Origin: Epiperipatus broadwayi
Lineage: Eukaryota; Onychophora; Udeonychophora; Euonychophora; Peripatidae
Direction: 5' to 3'
DNA: 64,000 nt
Assembly: GCA_028023455.1 (NCBI GenBank)
Contig: JAQFVV010006426.1
Coordinates: 1,242,001-1,306,000 of the forward strand
Position numbers and translations under genes: made by a program. The notes under the pieces were generated by a model, which saw only the letters and a list, made by a program, of their open reading frames with translations, was not told where the DNA came from and made no database searches. Position 1 is the stretch's first letter, and every line of letters starts with the position of its first letter. Shown here piece after piece: positions 11,907 through 23,502 of this stretch.

Positions 11907-12575
11907 TGTAACGGTATACATATGCCATTACATTAATTTAAAATTCATACATAAATGAGAAATAAATCTTAAATAAAAAGTGTTTTATTAAAAACTGGAA
12001 AAAAATTAAGAGTTATGTTAATATATATATATTGCACAGATGGAAAACTTTAAAACTACTTTAAGAAAAAAAGTATTTAAAAGTACTTTTTGTAGAAAAA
12101 AATAAAGATCTTAATATAAAGATTAATATTTTTATTTAAAAGCAATGAAAGGAAAAATGTTAATTAGATTCAATTTTTAAAAAAAAAAATCACGTTTTAA
12201 TCTTAAAATGGAAATGATTGTTTTATTAATTAAATGCAAAGCACACCCTAGCCCTTGGGGCACTTAAATAATTAAAAGGTCAGATAAGAGAATAAATTAG
12301 ATTGACCAATGCAAGCACAAAGCCACAGCATGGACAGAAAATGGAACATTAGAATCAGTGACATCATGTTCAATCGATCCATGAAAATGCTGATAAGAGA
12401 CTAATAAAAATATAAAAGCCAAATTAATTGAATTCATGAGGTTGTTGTCTTAGAACTGACTATTAATCTATATATGAATTGTAGCAGTATTGCAGACTCC
12501 ATGATGTAGGAGTCTTGCAATAGAATTAATTTCTTGACAACCAGCAGAGGTCTCCCAATGACAGTTCTTGACCAA
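11907..12575 (+). repeat. ~670-bp dispersed repeat, copy 2
   Basis: Same family and orientation as copy 1, with the same termini (tgtaac... to ...cttgaccaa) and scattered substitutions and small indels. Together with inverted copy 3 it forms a very large potential hairpin with a loop of about 750 bp. Confidence 0.75.
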
Positions 12576-13322
12576 TATACTCCCTATCCATAGAGATAAT
12601 AGAAATCAATGTTGCAGGAAATACATCTGCATACATTGCAATGCAATGACTACATCTTTGGGGTCATGCATTCAGTTGGACATATTTCCCTGTATGCTAA
12701 CACACTTCACATTACATTGATATAAACACCCACATATTTCTCTACAAGCATTGTCTCAACTATGAGACAAATAGTCTGAAATTAAACCCCTCAAAATAAA
12801 CATAAATGATTTTAAAAATAAAGTTAATTGAAAATTGCTGAGGGAAATTTACAATAAAGTAACCCAATGGCACTCATCATAAGGTGCTGCATTGACAACA
12901 GTAACTTAAAAGATATACCAGTAAATACATTTAGATACTCAGCATGAGATGTCATATTTACCAGTATATATATTTTACACATATGAAAATCTTAAAAAAA
13001 CAACAACTAAACATTAATGAATCTATGCAGCTATCTACACCCAACTTAAATTTAATACATTTTAATTAACATATCACAAAAAATGGAAATGATTTAATTA
13101 AACATATGCATAAAAATTATTATTAATAATTGATTTGGAATTTTTGTTTTTAGGTCAGATAAGACTTCTTATTTTCAGTTACTAATTGCAAATTTGAAAA
13201 AGTTCATATTAGACAAACAAGAGTTTATACTTTATGGATTCCACAAATTTAGAGGTCCATCTTCATGATCACTTCCATAAATTGTTTGTCCTTCTTGAAA
13301 CAAGCCACTGCTTGCCATTCTT
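12576..13322. other. Spacer between inverted repeat copies
   Basis: This 747-bp spacer is not repeated elsewhere in the window. A plus-strand frame beginning at 13234 (MDSTNLEVHLHDHF...) runs into copy 3 and is probably fortuitous. A polypyrimidine run followed by ag at about 13145-13153 resembles a splice acceptor, but no supporting exon is seen. Confidence 0.45.
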
Positions 13323-13993
13323 TTGGTCAAGAACGGTCATTGGAAGGCCTCAGCTGGTTGTCAGAAAATTAAATCTATTGCAAGACTCCTACATCATGGA
13401 GTGTGCAATACTGCTACAGTTCATATATAGATTAATAGTCAGCTGTAAGACAACAACCTCATGAATTCAATTATTTTGGCTTTTATATTTTTATTAGCTT
13501 CTTAGCCGCATTTTCATGGATCCAATGAACATGATGTCACCAATACTAATGTTCCAGTTTCAGTCCATGCTGTGGCTTCATGCTTGCATTGTTCAATCTA
13601 TTTTTTTTCTTTTATCTGACCTTTTAATTATTTAAGTGTCCCAAGGGCTAGTGTGCTTTGCATTTAATTAATAAAACAATCATTTCCATTTTAAGATTAA
13701 AACATGATTTCTTTAAAAAAAATTGAATCTAATTAACATTTTTCCTTTCACTGCTTTTAAACAAAAGTATTAATCTTTATCTTAAGATCTTTATTTTTTT
13801 GTACAAAAATTACTTTTTAATACTTTTTTTTCTTAAAATAGTTTGAAAGTTTTCTATCTGTGCAATATATACATGTTAACATAACTCTATTAATTTGGTT
13901 CCAGTTTTTAATAAAACACTTTTTATTTAAGATTTATTTTCCCCATTATGTATTAATTTTAAAATAATGTAATGGCATATGTATACTGTTACA
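13323..13993 (-). repeat. ~670-bp dispersed repeat, copy 3 (inverted)
   Basis: Reverse complement of copies 1 and 2, with matching termini: ttggtcaagaac at the left and gtatactgttaca at the right. Length is 671 bp against 666 and 669 for the others. Confidence 0.75.
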
Positions 13994-14463
13994 ATATAAA
14001 TATATATGAGAAAAAAAAGAATTTACTGAAATCAAAATAGTTGAAAACTAGCTAAGGATAATATACATGGAAACATTATTATCATAATCACCACTATCAC
14101 CATTGGAATTCTATATAGAAAAGGAACTGTAGCAAATCCATTTACTTCTGTTTAAAGTGTTTTAATTATAGAAAAGGAACTGTAGCTGAAAGAATGTCAC
14201 AAGATATCAGCTGGCTTAACAAATGCTGGTCTAACAAAGTGAACTCTTGAAAATTATCATTAAATATTTTACTTTCAATTATAATATTAAAAAAAGAAAG
14301 AAAAGGTATATATATATAGTATTTGTCTGAAGTTTTGTAATGATGGTATATTATAAGATGTGATATGTTGGACTATTTCCGTCATTTATGAGTGAATGTT
14401 GAATGTATAGAAAATTTTAAACTTTATTTAAACTTTTCAAATACAAACAACTTGTTAGTAATA
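13994..14463. other. Gene-less stretch
   Basis: AT-rich. A short direct repeat, agaaaaggaactgtag, occurs at about 14117 and 14170. Nothing else is supported. Confidence 0.5.
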
Positions 14464-14501
14464 ACACACAAATAGACAATACAGGTTAGTAATTACACAA
14501 T

Positions 14502-14535
14502 GTTTCGAGTAGTATTATTCTCCACTCTTCTTCAG
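14502..14535 (-). ncRNA. Hammerhead-like hairpin module (copy e, left arm)
   Basis: On the minus strand: CTGAAGA, spacer A, stem GAGTGG / CTACTC (with one G-T pair), 9-nt loop, then GAAAC. It sits in the SINE tail. Confidence 0.45.
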
Positions 14536-14745
14536 GTGTTGCTGGCCTATATGCACAGTGACAATATTTGCTTAGAAGTTGAACTCGCACCTTTAGATTT
14601 TCGTATATCTAATTTAAAACAAACACTCTACCAACTGAGCTATTAGTTGGTAGAGCCTTTGCCTTAAATTAGATATACAAGAATCTAAAGGTGCGAGTTC
14701 AACTTTTAAGAGAATATTGTCACTGTGCATATAGGCCAGCAACAC

Positions 14746-14779
14746 CTGAAGAAGAGTGGAGAATAATACTACTCGAAAC
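14746..14779 (+). ncRNA. Hammerhead-like hairpin module (copy e, right arm)
   Basis: Mirror of the left-arm copy: CTGAAGA, spacer A, stem GAGTGG / CTACTC, then GAAAC. The sequence is the same in both arms, so the dimer formed after the SINE acquired this tail. Confidence 0.45.
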
Positions 14780-14817
14780 GTTGTGTAATTAATACCCTGT
14801 ATTGTCTATTTGTGTGT

Positions 14818-15702
14818 CACATCTTAAGATATATATATATTAAAAATGTTTTTCTCTTTCAAAATTTAAAATAATTTACTTTATCTATTAATATTATTCA
14901 ATATGAAGTTAAGGTTTAGTCAAGTAACTTTGATTTAATTTAATTGCTAAAAATGGATTTAATAAAGTAATTTAAAAAATGTATATTTAATGTTAATTTT
15001 TTTTGAACATATATAATTGCTTATAGAGAAGCATTACATGATATAAAGAGATAAATAATTTTTAAAAATATATATACTTTGACTTATAGCACGACATCTC
15101 TTGACATTTGAACACTTTCAAGCATTATAGTTTATTTATGTTTGAATAGTAGCATGAAAGATGGTATATTACTAATCATTGTTTGTGTAATTGTAGATAT
15201 ATTAGAATATTATTTTAAAAAAATGTAGAGAGAAATTTTAAAAACCATAATAAAGATGAATTGTAATATATAATGGATTTTGAATTTAAGATTGTTAATA
15301 TAATTTTTCTTTTATGGGGAATTCTATGATGTTAATAAGTTAGTATATAATGATCAGTAAGTGTATTGTTTGATTCTCTTTCATAAGATATTGATTTACC
15401 TATTCTTTAATTTACATATTTATTATGTCACAGATTTTTAATCCTTGAATTACATATTTATTGAATTATATTTATTGATTTGTGGAATTATTGGTGCTTT
15501 ATAAATGTATAAATATTTAGAAACGTTGATATATATATAAATTTATTTAAATGCACACTGATTACGTAAGTAGTATTTACTAAAGTTGTAAACCTCAAGA
15601 ATATGCGATGTGATGTACTGTAGCTTCTTAAATGAAGTCAAGAATTTCTCAGTAATTATACCAAGAAAAACTTGTTAGCTACTTACTTTTACATTCCCCA
15701 GT
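14818..15702. other. Gene-less AT-rich stretch
   Basis: Nothing supported beyond short TA runs. It is probably the 3' flank of the adjacent minus-strand LINE remnant. Confidence 0.5.
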
Positions 15703-16150
15703 CTAAATTTTCCCATATTCGGCTCCATCCCATTTCCACAACATAATCTTTGTCAACTCTACAGCCTTTATATCTCCATCCCCCTTATGTTTTTCCAAAC
15801 CCAGCATAAAAACCAATAATCTACTTTCTGTACAATCACTTTTTTCATATTTATTTTTCCATAACTTTATTATATGTGCCCTTTCTGTTTTCAAGAATTT
15901 ACATTCAATTAACAAATGCCTAATATTTTCTATTCCTTCCTTACATAATTTACATACTAAATCGCCCATATTTTTCCATTTACTTGTATATTCTCTTGTT
16001 GCTAAAGATCCTGCTCAAGCCTTAAACAATAAACTACTTTCCTTACTATTATCATAAATAAACATATCTAATATTCTGTTTATTTCTATATATATTTAAA
16101 CTCTTTTTACTCTCCATACTAGTTTCTCATCTTTCTATAGGTCTTAACAA
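15703..16150 (-). pseudogene. LINE ORF2 C-terminus (zinc knuckle), minus strand
   Basis: The C-terminal end of a non-LTR retrotransposon ORF. The 88-residue frame from 15969 contains CKLCKEGIENIRHLLIEC, an intact C-x2-C-x8-H-x4-C knuckle. It is followed by a charged segment (KTERAHIIKLW) and a tail ending at the stop near 15703. Immediately upstream on the same strand and frame are residues SLATREYTSKWKN, also typical of the region before the knuckle. Stops occur further upstream, so the copy is 5'-truncated. The sequence differs clearly from the remnants at 7537, 23886 and 37806, so these are separate LINE lineages or very old copies. RT is absent. Confidence 0.75.
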
Positions 16151-16745
16151 CAAGCTTATGCTTTGGAAGAAAAGAGGGAACAATATTATGGCTTTATACA
16201 GTGGATTTGTATCATTAAAAGAGATTAGTTGAGATAACTTATAGATTTTGGTGTAAATACACAGTGTTAAATCTGGTGTTATTATCTTTAATCATTATTT
16301 ACATTTCTAGTTAATTCAATGCATGGTTTAGTAATATAATATAGTTCAATAAGGGAAAAAACCCTTAATTTCTTGCATCATATATTTTATAGGTTACATT
16401 TTAACTGTTCAATCTGAGGCATGAATAAAATTATTTACTTGAGATTGATAGTTACAATATTGATATGTCTTATAAGCTGTTATTCATTGCTTATTTGAAT
16501 AAATTCTTTGTTATATCCTTATTTAAAATAGATATAGTGAATCTTGTGATATACAAGTAGGCAAAAACCCATCTATAGATTTTAATCTTTCTGGCAAATA
16601 AAATTTAGTTGTTTGCTTTTCTGTGAGATATATACCTATTTCTTTTTTATTAGCATAAGCAATACACATTTTTTTTTAAAAATTACTGTTATTTAATATT
16701 TTATCAATCTATCTGTAATTGTTTTCCTCTGATAATTAAAATATC
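16151..16745. other. Gene-less stretch
   Basis: AT-rich. It ends with atatc (16741-16745), the left target-site duplicate of the Gypsy element. No other feature seen. Confidence 0.5.
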
Positions 16746-17557
16746 TGTTAGATCCGCCAGTTATAATAATCACTGGCGAACAATCTATACAGTAAGCTAA
16801 CCCTTGCACTGACTATATATGAATACAATAATTTTATGACAAAGACTAAAGCTGGTGGAATAAGAAAACAGATTTAATTATAATACACTAATATATACAT
16901 ATTTACAGTAATACATTTAAACAATCATAATATATCTATATTAACAAACCCGAAGACATACAAAAATAATAATGAAGATCTATACGACCTACTTTATAGT
17001 CCCTATGCTGACTCTTGGATGTTCGGAGGCCAGCTGTCCACTCTGGGGCTACTGGGCTAAATAAGCGATGTTCAGCGCCTTTCCCTATTCAACTGCATCA
17101 GTAGAGCTCCCAGTTTTAAGTGTCAAAAAATGCTTTACACTTTCACTCATTTTTTCAGTTCTGATTTTCTGGATTTGATTGGTCAATCTTGTCCATTCTG
17201 GTCAGATCAATCCCTTCCAGTTTACCTTTTGGTTTAGGTTTTACTTTGATTGATTATCCTTTGCAGTTGGATTGCTTTTTAATGAATCACCTTGTTTATC
17301 TGCAAAGTTCCTTCATTAATTAATCTTGCTATCTAAAAAGATTTGTTTACATGTTGTTTTGAACATAACATAACTATTAAAGTATAATATTATTTTAAAT
17401 TAACGAAGTATTTTTATCTTCACGTATATATGTAACTTACTTATGTATATGCGATAAATTATACACATACATACATTTAAATATTAAATCCCTATTTACA
17501 CCATTTACTATTATTATTTTGTGTGTATGTGTATTTTAATTATACACATACATAACA
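16746..17557 (-). repeat. Gypsy 3' LTR
   Basis: 812 bp. On the coding strand it begins TGTTATGTATGTG and ends GGATCTAACA. It is nearly identical to the 5' LTR but lacks a 15-bp tandem duplication (catacaataattatg-like) seen there near 21578-21600. Confidence 0.92.
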
Positions 17558-17572
17558 GTACTTCCCCCAAAT
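17558..17572 (-). other. Polypurine tract
   Basis: On the minus strand the sequence directly before the 3' LTR is ATTTGGGGGAAGTAC, a purine-rich plus-strand primer site abutting the TG of the LTR. Confidence 0.8.
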
Positions 17573-17648
17573 TCGAAAACTATTTGTTAGTCGTCAAACT
17601 TAAAATATAATCATTTAAATATTTGGGAGAGTTTATTTTCCTTTTTTG

Positions 17649-18986
17649 TCATTGCCATGAATTATTTTCCATTTGTAGTGGTGACTTCTCTGTAGACAAA
17701 ATGTTTAATTGAAAATCAGTTTCTTGACTGGCACAAATTTCCGGTTTATTATCATTTTTTAGAGTCTCGTCGGCTTCTGTTGTGCTGAGATTTGGAATCC
17801 AGTCACTTTCATTTCTCAGTAGCTGGTTCACTTGTTTTTTTAATATCTTACCATCGCCCATGTGAACTGTCATGACTTGTTTTGACAGATGGCAAATAAC
17901 TTCCCCTGGAAACCATTGATTTTTTAATGTGTTCTTTACCCACACTCTCTCTTGTGGCTGGAAGTTATACGAACAACTCTGTTATTTGTCTCATTGTTTT
18001 GATGGCACTATTTTTGCTAGTTTTGTTCACAGTTTTCTGCCTAAATATATTTCTTCTGGTGATTTGCCAGATTTGGCCACTGGGGTAGAATGCTGGTGGA
18101 GAAGAGCAGTCAATAGAGCTTCGTCGATTTTTATTTCGCCCATTTTTTTATAGCTGACTTGAAGCTTTGCACTGCTCTTTCAGCCAGTCCATTTGATTGG
18201 GGGTGGTATGGAAAGGTGAGTACATGTTTTATTCCCCAATCTTGCATTGCCCCTGTGAACTTTTCTGATGTGAAACTTGTTCCATTATCTGAGACTAAAG
18301 TTTTTGGGAATCCATGATGAGCAAAAAGTACAGAGTGTTAACTGTTACCTCTGTGCTGGTATTTTTCACTATTTTATACTCAGCCCACCCTGAATACGAG
18401 TCAACTACAACTAGAAATAAATGGCCTTCGAATGGACTGCAGTGGTCTATATGAATTTGCTGCCATGGATTGTATGCTTTTGGCCATGTTTCAAAAGTAG
18501 ATGGGGTGCTTTAGCGCACTGTTGGCAGTTCTCACATTTCTTTATATATCTTTCTATATCTACATTGATGTTTGGCCACCATATGACGCTACGAGCTAGG
18601 GCTTTTGACCTCACAATGCCCGGATGTCCCTCATGAACCAAGTTTAATATTTGTTGTCTCCCCACCACAGGTATCAGCACTTGGTCACTCCTCAAAATGC
18701 ATCCTTTACATATGGATAGCTGTTCGCAGGCATTCCATAATTGTCTGTGGAGAAAACTTGGATGTTTGTTCGGCCAACCTCCTCTTATCTTATTTATTAT
18801 CCACTGATAGCCATCATCTTCTTCTGTCCATTGAGCTACAATTTTACTATTTAGGTTTTGCTTTTGAAGTACATCTATATAATTTATTTCTCTTTCTAAT
18901 ACTGCTGCTTCATCAAGATCGGGCATGCGTGATAATGCATCAGCATGCCCAATTTGTTTTCCTTTTTGATATTGCAGACTAATCAT
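17649..18986 (-). pseudogene. Gypsy integrase (broken)
   Basis: Integrase inserts element cDNA into host DNA. From 18986 the frame shows the RNase H-integrase linker (GHADALSRMPD) and the HHCC zinc domain (HEGHPGIVRSK ... CENCQQC). The catalytic core continues on the same strand in other frames. HID with VVVDSYSGW lies near 18440-18380, SDNGTSF at about 18290, and a GLAER block carries the Glu near 18190, so all three DDE residues are visible. The C-terminal part, 17945-17649, has WFPGEV and a predicted beta-barrel-like stretch, then an acidic/Asn-rich tail ending just before the PPT. Stops and frameshifts separate these pieces. The layout matches invertebrate K02A2.6-like Gypsy elements. Confidence 0.88.
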
Positions 18987-19243
18987 AGCCCGCGAGAATG
19001 TTAAGCCAACGTAACCTTCGGGGGCTTAAATGATCAGGTGTATGTTTATTTCCGAATATTCCCAGCAGTGGTTTGTGATCGGTTATAATAGTAAATTTCT
19101 TCCCATATAGATATTGGTGGAATTTTTTCACTCCGAATAAAAATGCGAGTGCTTCTTTGTCCAATTGGCTATAGTTTTTTTCTGCCTTGACAAGGTGCAT
19201 GAAGCATATGCTATAGGTCGCTCTTCCAACTGGACTGGGTAAC
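18979..19243 (-). pseudogene. Gypsy RNase H (broken)
   Basis: RNase H removes the RNA strand during reverse transcription. The 73-residue frame from 19200 contains NYSQLDKEALAFLFGVKKFH and TDHKPLLGIF, the classic retroelement RNase H signatures, followed by SPRRLRWLNIL. The preceding residues (RPIAYAS) are in another frame, so a frameshift lies near 19200. It connects to integrase with a 4-base stop/start type overlap (ATGA) at about 18979-18986. Confidence 0.88.
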
Positions 19244-20576
19244 TTAGTACTGCTCCAATGTCAAATTCAGATGGTTGGTGGTCAACATAATTTCCAGATC
19301 ACTGTTATAATGCACTAATAATTTCTCTGAAGTAAGCAGCGCTTTAGTACGAATAAATGCTGTTTCTTCTTGCTCATCCCATTTCTGGTTTTTCCTCAGT
19401 AGATTATATAAAGGAGTGGCCACATGGGCTTTTCCTTTTAAAAAAGTTTCAAAAAAATTCACTAAGCCTAGAAAAGCTTGTAGTTGCTTCACATTTGTGG
19501 GTCTTGGTGCTTCTGCTACTGATTTAGCCTTTTCAGAGGAGGGGGATGTGCTGCTTCTTGATATAATGTGGCCCAGGAAATTAATTTCCTTAGTTTTCCA
19601 AATGCATTTTTCAGTATTCAGCTTTGCGCCAAACTCATTTAGTCATTCACATTTTCTTATCTACTCAGTTTCTAAGTTCTTTGTCTGTGGTCGCTGTTAT
19701 GAGGATGTCATCAAAATATGGTATGACGCCATCTAATCCATTGAGGAGAGTTTTGATTTTCAACTGAAATATGCTAGGAGCCGATGTTATTCTGAATGTT
19801 AGCCTTTTACATTTGTATAGCCCAAGATGCATAGTAATTGTCAATATTCTGGATGATTCCTCTGTAACTGGTATTTGATGGAATGCAGCATTAAGGTCTA
19901 ACTTCGCAAAGAAATTAGATTTTTGCAATGAAGCGATAACTTCTCTAGTGTTTGGTACAGGGTATGCACTCTTGTTTAATGCTTTATTTACAGCTAGGTT
20001 GGCCCAATCTGGCTTTTCTGTGGGTTCCAACACTCCTTTCCTGACAAGGTCGTCGATTTCTTTTTCTACTTTTACTTTCTGAGCGAATGGTACCTTTCTA
20101 GGTTTGCAAATTATGGGTAGAGCTAATGATACTGGCTCAGTTTTAATAAATCTTGGTTCCCCATTAAATAAATTTGGAAATTTATTTTCCATTCCTTTTT
20201 CCAACTCAACATTTTGTATGAATGTCAATCTAATTCCTAATTTATTAAACCACTCATGGCCAATTAATGGATTTATTGGGGCGTGTACTATATATAATGG
20301 TAAATTGACAATTTTACCCTCTACTCTATTTACTGGAGCTTTACCCACACCCTTTATTTTAATAGCGTTGCCATTTACGTCTAATGCTTTCATGTGAGTT
20401 TTTATTATTTCGGGTTTTTGCTTACAATTTTCTGTAACGGTCTGCCAATCGCATAGTGAAATTAGTGTTATACCACTCCCACTGTCCACTTCCATGTCTA
20501 TAGGGCGATCGTATATTTTAACTTTTATAATTATTTTCTCATTAAGACTAGTTGCTATATTGTTAATCATTGTCAA
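19244..20576 (-). pseudogene. Gypsy protease and reverse transcriptase (broken)
   Basis: The 303-residue frame from 20576 starts with an aspartic protease carrying VDSGSG (D-S-G active site, about residues 30-35). It continues into RT: PTEKPDWANL, then the LDLNAAFHQIP palm block, TSAPSIFQ, and the YFDDILI catalytic motif near residue 290 (the usual Y-x-D-D with Phe). It then stops at 19665. The RT thumb and connection resume in another frame, 19492-19244 (QAFLGLVNFFETFL; TPLYNLL). At least one frameshift and one stop lie between. Protease and RT are in one frame here, as expected for a Pol polyprotein. This Pol cannot be expressed intact. Confidence 0.9.
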
Positions 20577-21392
20577 CTGTTTTTCTCTTCCCTGTAATTT
20601 ATGGCTAGGACTGTTCCTTGTGTGTAGTGTTTCATTTTGTTCTCTCCATCACATGTTTTGCCTATGCCCTTTCTTATTACATAATTTACATTGTTTGTGT
20701 CTAAAATAGCAATCAGTGGCTTTATGCCCTTTTTTCCACAACAAAAACAGATAACAGGGTTTCTACTATTACTGCCATTACTTTCATTATTTTCTGTGGA
20801 TTTCTGTTCCACTGTTTTGAAAGTTTTGTAAATTTCGGTCTGATTATTTCCCCCATTCTTGAATTCTGCGTATTTTTTGGACTGTTCCAAGACGAGCTCA
20901 TAAGCTTTGTTATGTTTGATTGCCTCTGTGTAATCAAGATTCGTTACTGACAGTAGCTGTTGCCATCACTGTTTATGCCTGTCAGGAACTGTTCAAGGAG
21001 AGCTTCGTCTAAGTAAGATCCATATACACAGTCTTTAGCTAACACAGTGCACAATCAAAATCCTTAATTGTTTCATTTCTAGCTTGCAAATGATGGCAGA
21101 ACTATAGTCTTGCAACATGATGCGAAGGAGTGGGGTTAACATAATTACCCAATTGCTCTTTGAAGTCACTGTATGAGCATCACTCAGGGGTTAAAGGCGC
21201 TACTAACCGATTTGCGATTTCTATAACCGCTTTACCCGCGAAACATAGTACGGTGGCTATTTTATACTTATCATCTTCGACTCTATTAATAAAAAGATAC
21301 TTTTCTATGTGTTCAACATACAATGGCCAACTGCTTGTCTCATTTATGTCGAATTCGCCAATGGCCATATGCAATTTATCCATTATACCCAA
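20573..21392 (-). pseudogene. Gypsy gag with zinc knuckle (broken)
   Basis: Gag forms the particle and binds element RNA. The frame from 21392 contains FDINETSSWPLYVEHIEKYL and KIATVLCFAGKAVIEIANRL, the N-terminal capsid-like pattern of invertebrate Gypsy Gags. Several stops follow. The frame 20890-20573 has a basic Asn/Ser-rich linker and CFCCGKKG, the start of a CCHC nucleic-acid-binding knuckle; the rest of the knuckle is lost to a frameshift. The gag end overlaps the start of the protease frame by 4 bases (20573-20576). The overlap suggests an original programmed or stop/restart link, but decay makes this uncertain. Confidence 0.8.
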
Positions 21393-21481
21393 ATATTGTA
21401 CTTAAAAAAATTTTTTTTGCTTTGAGTAAATGGCAAGTAACAGCAATTTTAATACCCACTACTCTAGCTTTACTAGGTTTG

Positions 21482-21498
21482 ACCTCTTGACTGCGCCA
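21482..21498 (-). other. Primer binding site
   Basis: Two bases inside the 5' LTR the minus strand reads TGGCGCAGTCAAGAGG. The leading TGG pairs with a tRNA 3' CCA. TGGCGCAGTC resembles the PBS of insect 17.6/297-type elements, which I recall as tRNA-Ser primed; the downstream bases differ, so the tRNA identity is not certain. Confidence 0.75.
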
Positions 21499-21500
21499 AA

Positions 21501-22327
21501 TGTTAGATCCGCCAGTTATAATAATCACTGGCGAACAATCTATGCAGTAAGATAACCCTTGCACTGACTATATATGCATACAATAATTATGCATACAATA
21601 ATTTTATGACAAAGACTAATGCCGGTGGAATAAGAAAACAGATTTAATTATAATACACTAATATATACATATTTACGGTAATACATTTAAACAATCATAA
21701 TATATCTATATTAACAAACCCAAAGGCATACAAAAATAATAATGAAGATCTATATGACCTACTTTATAGTCCCTATGCTGATTCTTGGATGTTCGGAGGC
21801 CAGCTGTCCGCTCTGGGGCTACCGTGCTAAATAAGCGACGTTCAACACCTTTCCCAGTTCAACTGCATCGGTAGAGCTCCCAGTTTTAAGTGTCAAAAAA
21901 TGCTTTACACTTTCACTCATTTTTTCAGTTCTGATTTTCTGGATTTGATTGGTCAATCTTGCCCATCCTGGTCAGATCAATCCCTCCCAGTTTACCTTTT
22001 GGTTTAGGTTTTACTTTGATTGATTATCCTTTGCAGTTGGATTGCTTTTTAATTAATCACCTTGTTTATCTGCAAAGTTCCTTCGTTAATTAATCTTGCT
22101 ATCTAAAAGGATTTGTTTACATGTTGTTTTGAACATAACACAACTATTAAAGTATAATATTATTTTAAATTAATGAAGTATTTTTATCTTCATGTATATA
22201 TGTAACTTACGTATGTATATGCAATAAATTATACACATACATACGTTTAAATATTAAATCCCTATTTACACCATTTATTATTATTATTTTGTGTGTATGT
22301 GTATTTTAATTATACACATACATAACA
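21501..22327 (-). repeat. Gypsy 5' LTR
   Basis: 827 bp, TG...CA on the coding strand, with the extra 15-bp tandem duplication near 21578-21600. It is flanked outside by atatc (22328-22332). Confidence 0.92.
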
Positions 22328-22332
22328 ATATC

Positions 22333-23490
22333 CATACCCAATTGTTGATTGTTTTGAAAGTTCATTGACAGCTAGCTCTGTAAAGTCAATAAGGATTAAA
22401 AATAATCCACACATCATACATGTTCTGTGATAAGAAAAATAAATTATTGATTTTTGCTATAATATTGAACATTCAGTTACTGCTAAAATGTCTACCTATT
22501 GTTCTATTTGCCTGTTATTGCTATGAAAAATGAATATTGGATTATTATTGCTATATGTAGACCTTGCAATTTACTGGTAATAGTCCTCATAATATAAATA
22601 ACTCTCTATTAAATATCACATTCTGTTTATGACGGTTATCTGTTAATAATCATAAGCACTATTTTTCTAAAAGTATACTTTTCTTTTTTAATGTTTAAAT
22701 ACTTAGTTCCCAAGAGTTCGCTATTGCTATTGCTATAGTAATTTCTATTCACACTTTCTATATTTTATTTTACTTTTCTTATTTCAATCATTGTATCATG
22801 AATACAACCTGGACACCACAAATTGTTTTGCCAATGATCATGTTTCAGATCTAATTGTAACAAGAAGGGGTTGTATTTTCCTAAACATACTTTCATTTTT
22901 TTACTTGCATGCACAACAAATTTTTATATTTATTTTTCAGCTTTTTTTTTGAGATGGAGTACAAAAAGGTAGAATTTTTAATTAAATAATGTGTTTGAAA
23001 TTATGAATAACAGAGTTTGTAAACAAATTGTTCTTTGCTTGAAACCCCCCACCTCCCCAGATTCTATTTTATTGCATTGAATCTTCAAGTTTCAAAAATA
23101 AATAAATATTTAAAGTTAAATATACTATATATTCACACTTTCAGATATCTCTTAATTCATCATTTGTAAAATAAAGATTTTATAACAAGAAAAATAAGAC
23201 TAAATTTTGACTCTTTCCTTTTTATGCAAAATGACTTATTTTCAAATAATTTTTTTTTTTTTTTTATAAAATGATTTTAAATTTTAAATTGAGAAACTCT
23301 TTTTTGTTATTAAATTTCAAACAAACCTGTAGTGTTTTATCAATAGACTTGATTGATTTATGGATTGAGAATTAAGAAAAAGAGTAAGAAATCCCTAAAA
23401 AAATAAAATGACAGCATCTATTCTTAAATTAAATGAGATGATAAAAATATATGTTTTACAATAGGAAAAATGTACATTTATTAAAAGAAA
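22333..23490. other. Gene-less stretch
   Basis: AT-rich with T-runs near 22945 and 23252. No supported gene or repeat. Confidence 0.5.
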
Positions 23491-23502
23491 GCAAAACGTC
23501 CT

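Larger units (their letters stand above)
14464..14817. mobile_element. Head-to-head inverted dimer of a tRNA-derived SINE
   Basis: Two arms of about 177 bp meet head-to-head near 14640. Read outward from the centre, each half begins with a tRNA-like segment. On the minus strand the A box is TAGCTCAGTTGG and the B-box-like GAGTTCAAC lies at about 14576-14588. The plus-strand half has the A box truncated to AGTTGGTAGAGC but keeps the anticodon-arm-like and B-box regions. Each half then carries a ~100-bp tail ending in a hammerhead-like hairpin, ttgtgtaatta, and tattgtctatttgtgtgt. No target duplication was found. The two heads can base-pair through ctaccaact / agttggtag. Confidence 0.75.
16746..22327 (-). 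mobile_element. Ty3/Gypsy LTR retrotransposon, complete but decayed
   Basis: A 5.6-kb element on the minus strand with two LTRs (16746-17557 and 21501-22327), each TG...CA on the coding strand. It is flanked by a perfect 5-bp target duplication, atatc, at 16741-16745 and 22328-22332. Order on the minus strand is 5' LTR, PBS, gag with zinc knuckle, protease, RT, RNase H, integrase, PPT, 3' LTR. Integrase after RT/RNase H places it in Ty3/Gypsy. Stops and frameshifts break every coding domain. The LTRs differ by a few percent by eye, mostly transitions, so insertion was not very ancient. Confidence 0.93.

Noticed and set aside
14464-14817. Functional tRNA genes
   Set aside because: A and B boxes are present but the arms do not fold into a complete tRNA; the context is a SINE dimer.
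18605-20709. Plus-strand open frames across the Gypsy element
   Set aside because: They are reverse-strand shadows of protease, RT and integrase, whose motifs are clear on the minus strand.
21376-21564. Minus-strand frame spanning the LTR/PBS junction
   Set aside because: It starts inside the LTR and crosses the PBS with no Gag motif; probably chance.
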